The notes below the pieces were generated by a model. That model did no database searches, was not told the DNA's origin, and was given only the letters and a program-made list of their open reading frames with translations. 22,646 nucleotides of DNA from JBBTYG01 sp964418085. GTDB lineage: Bacteria > Patescibacteriota > Minisyncoccia > UBA6257 > 2-01-FULL-56-20. Location of the stretch: contig CAYQKB010000018.1 in assembly GCA_964418085.1 (NCBI GenBank), forward strand, positions 1 to 22,646. Reading direction: 5' to 3'. Numbering within the stretch: the stretch's first letter is position 1; each line of letters begins with the position of its first letter. Of this stretch, positions 20,517 to 22,646 are shown piece by piece. A program made the position numbers and the translations under genes.

Positions 20517-20545
20517 TTTATACTCCCGCGGGATGTGGTTGTCAA
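20517..20545 (-). promoter_or_regulatory. Distal nusA promoter, near-consensus, with palindromic spacer
   Basis: On the minus strand TTGACA (20545-20540) and TATAAA (20522-20517) are 17 nt apart, the best sigma70 match in the window. The spacer contains the perfect 10-bp palindrome TCCCGCGGGA (20524-20533), in the position used by MerR-like regulators. It points into the nusA leader. Confidence 0.75.
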
Positions 20546-20586
20546 GTTAGAATATGCAATGGGAATATGAAGCAAATCGACAAGAT

Positions 20587-21261
20587 TTATTGCTTCGCAC
20601 TATGCTGAACTAAATATGCGAGCGTATCTTTCCTCATCGGAATTATTGAATAGTTCAGCTTCTTGAGTAAGGCAAGACACTTCTTTGTATCAAGTGGGCT
20701 GAGATGTGTGTGTTCATATAAAATCATTGCTGGTTTCAGATGATCAAAGGGTATAAGTTTTATGATTTCGTAATCGTAGCCTTCGGTGTCGATATGGAGA
20801 AGGTCAATCTTTTTTATTTTATGTTTTAATAATAATTTCTTAAATGAAATGCATTTAATTTTTTCTTTGGAAAGATATGTATCAAAATTAGGAATTCTAT
20901 CTCTGTGTTTTAAAACAACTCTTTTGTTGAACGATCCAAGTTGGTCGTACCAATACGGATTATTCGGCTCGCTATTCTTTTTTATTCGATAGAATATTCT
21001 GTAGCCATTCCGGTGGGCTATGGCGACATTTTCGAAAATCAATCCTTTCGAATTTTTATAGTTGTCGCGCAACTTATTAAAAATATATGGCACAGGTTCT
21101 ACGAGGACGCCTTTCCAGTGATAGCGTTTCACATACTTATAAATTGGATCTCCGGTCTTTCCGTCATTTGAGCCGATTTGAAGAAAGAAAAAATTAGCCG
21201 CTTTCTCCGTCGAATATCGTTTAATAGCGGTGTTTAATATCGAAATCTCTTGGGCATCCAT
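20587..21261 (-). CDS. FkbM-family SAM-dependent methyltransferase
   Basis: From ATG at 21261 the product has 224 residues (MDAQEISILNTAIKRYS); an in-frame TTG at 21300 would add 13. Motifs: FFFLQIGSNDGKTGDPIY (SAM-binding motif I), HWKGVLVEPVPYIFNKL (acidic residue after strand 2), FENVAIAHRNG, and the FkbM mark KIDLLHIDTEGYDYEIIKL. Such enzymes usually O-methylate sugars or polyketides, often on surface polysaccharides. The gene is visibly more A+T-rich and Lys/Ile/Tyr-rich than its neighbours and sits alone between nusA and rny, which suggests recent acquisition. The acceptor is unknown. Confidence 0.88.
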   Translation of the reverse strand: MDAQEISILNTAIKRYSTEKAANFFFLQIGSNDGKTGDPIYKYVKRYHWKGVLVEPVPYIFNKLRDNYKNSKGLIFENVAIAHRNGYRIFYRIKKNSEPNNPYWYDQLGSFNKRVVLKHRDRIPNFDTYLSKEKIKCISFKKLLLKHKIKKIDLLHIDTEGYDYEIIKLIPFDHLKPAMILYEHTHLSPLDTKKCLALLKKLNYSIIPMRKDTLAYLVQHSAKQ

Positions 21262-21320
21262 AATAGCTAATAATCTAATAATAACGGATTTTTCGAACAA
21301 TCACATTTAGATACCAACCT

Positions 21321-21350
21321 TTGACTTAATAGCGACTTTTAGGCTATACT
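21321..21350 (+). promoter_or_regulatory. Promoter of rny
   Basis: TTGACT (21321-21326) and TATACT (21345-21350) are 18 nt apart; the ATG of rny follows 74 nt later, giving a leader of about 67 nt. The promoter lies just upstream of the divergent methyltransferase gene. Confidence 0.65.
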
Positions 21351-21424
21351 TCACTAAAGGTAAACGAATATTCCTGAAAAATTCACACATAATATGAAGA
21401 ATTTGGGAAAAAATTATAAATCTA

Positions 21425-22646
21425 ATGGACAACACAACACTATTTGTAGTGGTGGGTATTTTGGTTGGCTTCGGGGCGGGCTATCTGGTTCGAAGGTCTC
21501 TAGCGGCTAAGAAGCTCGGTTCGGTCGAGCAAAAAGCAAAAAAAGCGGTCGAAGAAGCCGAAGCGAAGGCGCGGGAAATTTTGATTGAAGGAAAAGAAAA
21601 AGCCGCGTCCTTTTTGGTGGAAATAAAGGACGAAGAAAAGAACCGGAAAAAGGAAATTGAGGGGATGGAGCACCGCGTTCGCGATCGCGAGCAATCGCTC
21701 GATAAAAAACTTGTGATACAGAGCGAGGCGGAAGCGATGCTCCGTAAGCGTGAAGAGGATTTGAGGAGGCGGGAAGATGGTTTCCGCGCGAAGGAAGAAA
21801 GTTTGCGAACTGCGGAGGCAGGTATTCAGGCAAAGCTAGAAACCATCGGCAAGTTGACCGCCGAAGAGGCAAGGGAAAAGCTCTTTGAGCAGATACGGGA
21901 AACTCGATCGCAGGATCTCGCTGGATTTGTACAAAAGCTGGATAAGGAAAGACGGGACGAGGTGGAAAAGAAATCGGTTGATATTATTACGGTTGCGCTT
22001 CAGCGTTTTGCCCGTTCGCATGTTTCCGAAATGACGACCACGTCCTATCCGCTCGCGAACGAAGACTTCAAGGGAAAAATTATCGGCCGTGAAGGCAGAA
22101 ATATTCGCGCGCTCGAGCAGGCGACGGGAGTTGAATTCGTAATTGACGAAACGCCGGACACGATTGTGATATCGTCATTCGATCCGTATCGCCGTGAAAT
22201 CGCGCGCCTCGCACTCGACAAGCTCATCAAAGACGGCCGCATCCAGCCCGCAAAAATCGAAGAAAAAGTTGAGGAGGCAAAAGCCGAAATTGTGCAGCGC
22301 ACGCAGGAAATAGGGGAGCAGGCGGCGCAGGAGGTGAATGTCTTCGACTTGCCTAAAGAAATCCTCCAGCTCTTGGGTCGGCTTCATTTCAGAACGAGCT
22401 TCGGACAAAATGTTTTGACGCACTCTGTGGAAATGGCACATGTTGCAGGCATGATGGCGGCGGAATTGGGACTTAACGTTGAGATTACAAAGAGGGGTGC
22501 GCTACTGCACGACATCGGAAAAGCGATTGACCACGAAGTTGAAGGTACGCATGTCGAGCTCGGCATGAAGATACTTAAGAAATATGGAATAAACGAAAAA
22601 GTTATTCAGGCGATGCAGTCGCACCACGAGGATTATCCGTACGCGT
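21425..22646 (+). CDS. rny: RNase Y, 3'-truncated by window edge
   Basis: An open frame of 407 codons runs from ATG 21425 off the window. It starts MDNTTLFVVVGILVGFGAGY (membrane anchor, about 5-23), followed by a long charged coiled coil (about 30-190). Then come a KH domain (about 216-275: EDFKGKIIGREGRNIRALEQ) and the HD domain, with HFRTSFGQNVLTHSVEMAHV, the metal-binding LLHDIGKAID (HD at 360-361) and SHHEDYP at the edge. This is the order of RNase Y, the endoribonuclease that starts mRNA decay at the membrane. About 100 residues are missing compared with the usual 510-520. No clear Shine-Dalgarno. An overlapping out-of-frame ATG upstream (21394) is short and not used here. Confidence 0.96.
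   Translation, partial: MDNTTLFVVVGILVGFGAGYLVRRSLAAKKLGSVEQKAKKAVEEAEAKAREILIEGKEKAASFLVEIKDEEKNRKKEIEGMEHRVRDREQSLDKKLVIQSEAEAMLRKREEDLRRREDGFRAKEESLRTAEAGIQAKLETIGKLTAEEAREKLFEQIRETRSQDLAGFVQKLDKERRDEVEKKSVDIITVALQRFARSHVSEMTTTSYPLANEDFKGKIIGREGRNIRALEQATGVEFVIDETPDTIVISSFDPYRREIARLALDKLIKDGRIQPAKIEEKVEEAKAEIVQRTQEIGEQAAQEVNVFDLPKEILQLLGRLHFRTSFGQNVLTHSVEMAHVAGMMAAELGLNVEITKRGALLHDIGKAIDHEVEGTHVELGMKILKKYGINEKVIQAMQSHHEDYPYA

Overview
The window looks like a chromosomal segment of a Patescibacteria/CPR (Parcubacteria-type) bacterium. The basis is a DUF5674 protein, a MurE with a shortened N-terminus, compact housekeeping genes (nusA without rimP or infB beside it), few Shine-Dalgarno sequences, several TATAAT boxes only 6-9 nt before start codons, and many short palindromic elements between genes. 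This placement is an inference from gene content. There is no rRNA, CRISPR array, transposase or recognisable phage gene.

Layout: (1) 7613 to 1, minus strand: a probable operon for envelope export and surface chemistry. It holds a MacA-like adaptor, MacB-type ATPase, FtsX-like permease, membrane-anchored matrixin-like metalloprotease, His/Asp-rich membrane protein, family-2 glycosyltransferase, GT-C-like membrane glycosyltransferase and a DUF5674 protein cut by the window edge. (2) 7614-8800: a divergent control region, a plus-strand Nudix hydrolase, a bidirectional terminator, and a small Cys-containing protein with its own promoter and palindrome. (3) 8801-11260, minus: FemAB-like peptidoglycan aminoacyltransferase followed by MurE, a cell-wall pair. 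(4) 11261-13489: a second Nudix protein whose C-terminus runs into a large inverted repeat, tRNA-Ile(UAU), a membrane-anchored hypothetical, tRNA-Gly(UCC), and about 400 bp of non-coding hairpin-rich DNA containing partial copies of the tRNA-Gly 3' end. (5) 13490-20362, minus: anchored hypothetical, tyrS, small hypothetical, clpP, hppA, nusA, separated by palindromic elements and terminators. (6) 20363-22646: nusA leader with a strong promoter followed at once by an intrinsic terminator, an A+T-rich FkbM methyltransferase, and the 5' part of rny (RNase Y) on the plus strand.

The most unusual content is non-coding. Three elements of 100-118 bp are bounded by inverted CCCGTTAGAAA/TTTCTAACGGG arms. 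Each sits directly against the ATG of a minus-strand gene, and two contain a small ORF ending 4 nt before that ATG. Three larger structured inverted repeats (11356-11622, 16029-16158, 18986-19139) lie at the 3' ends of genes. The nusA leader looks like an attenuator.
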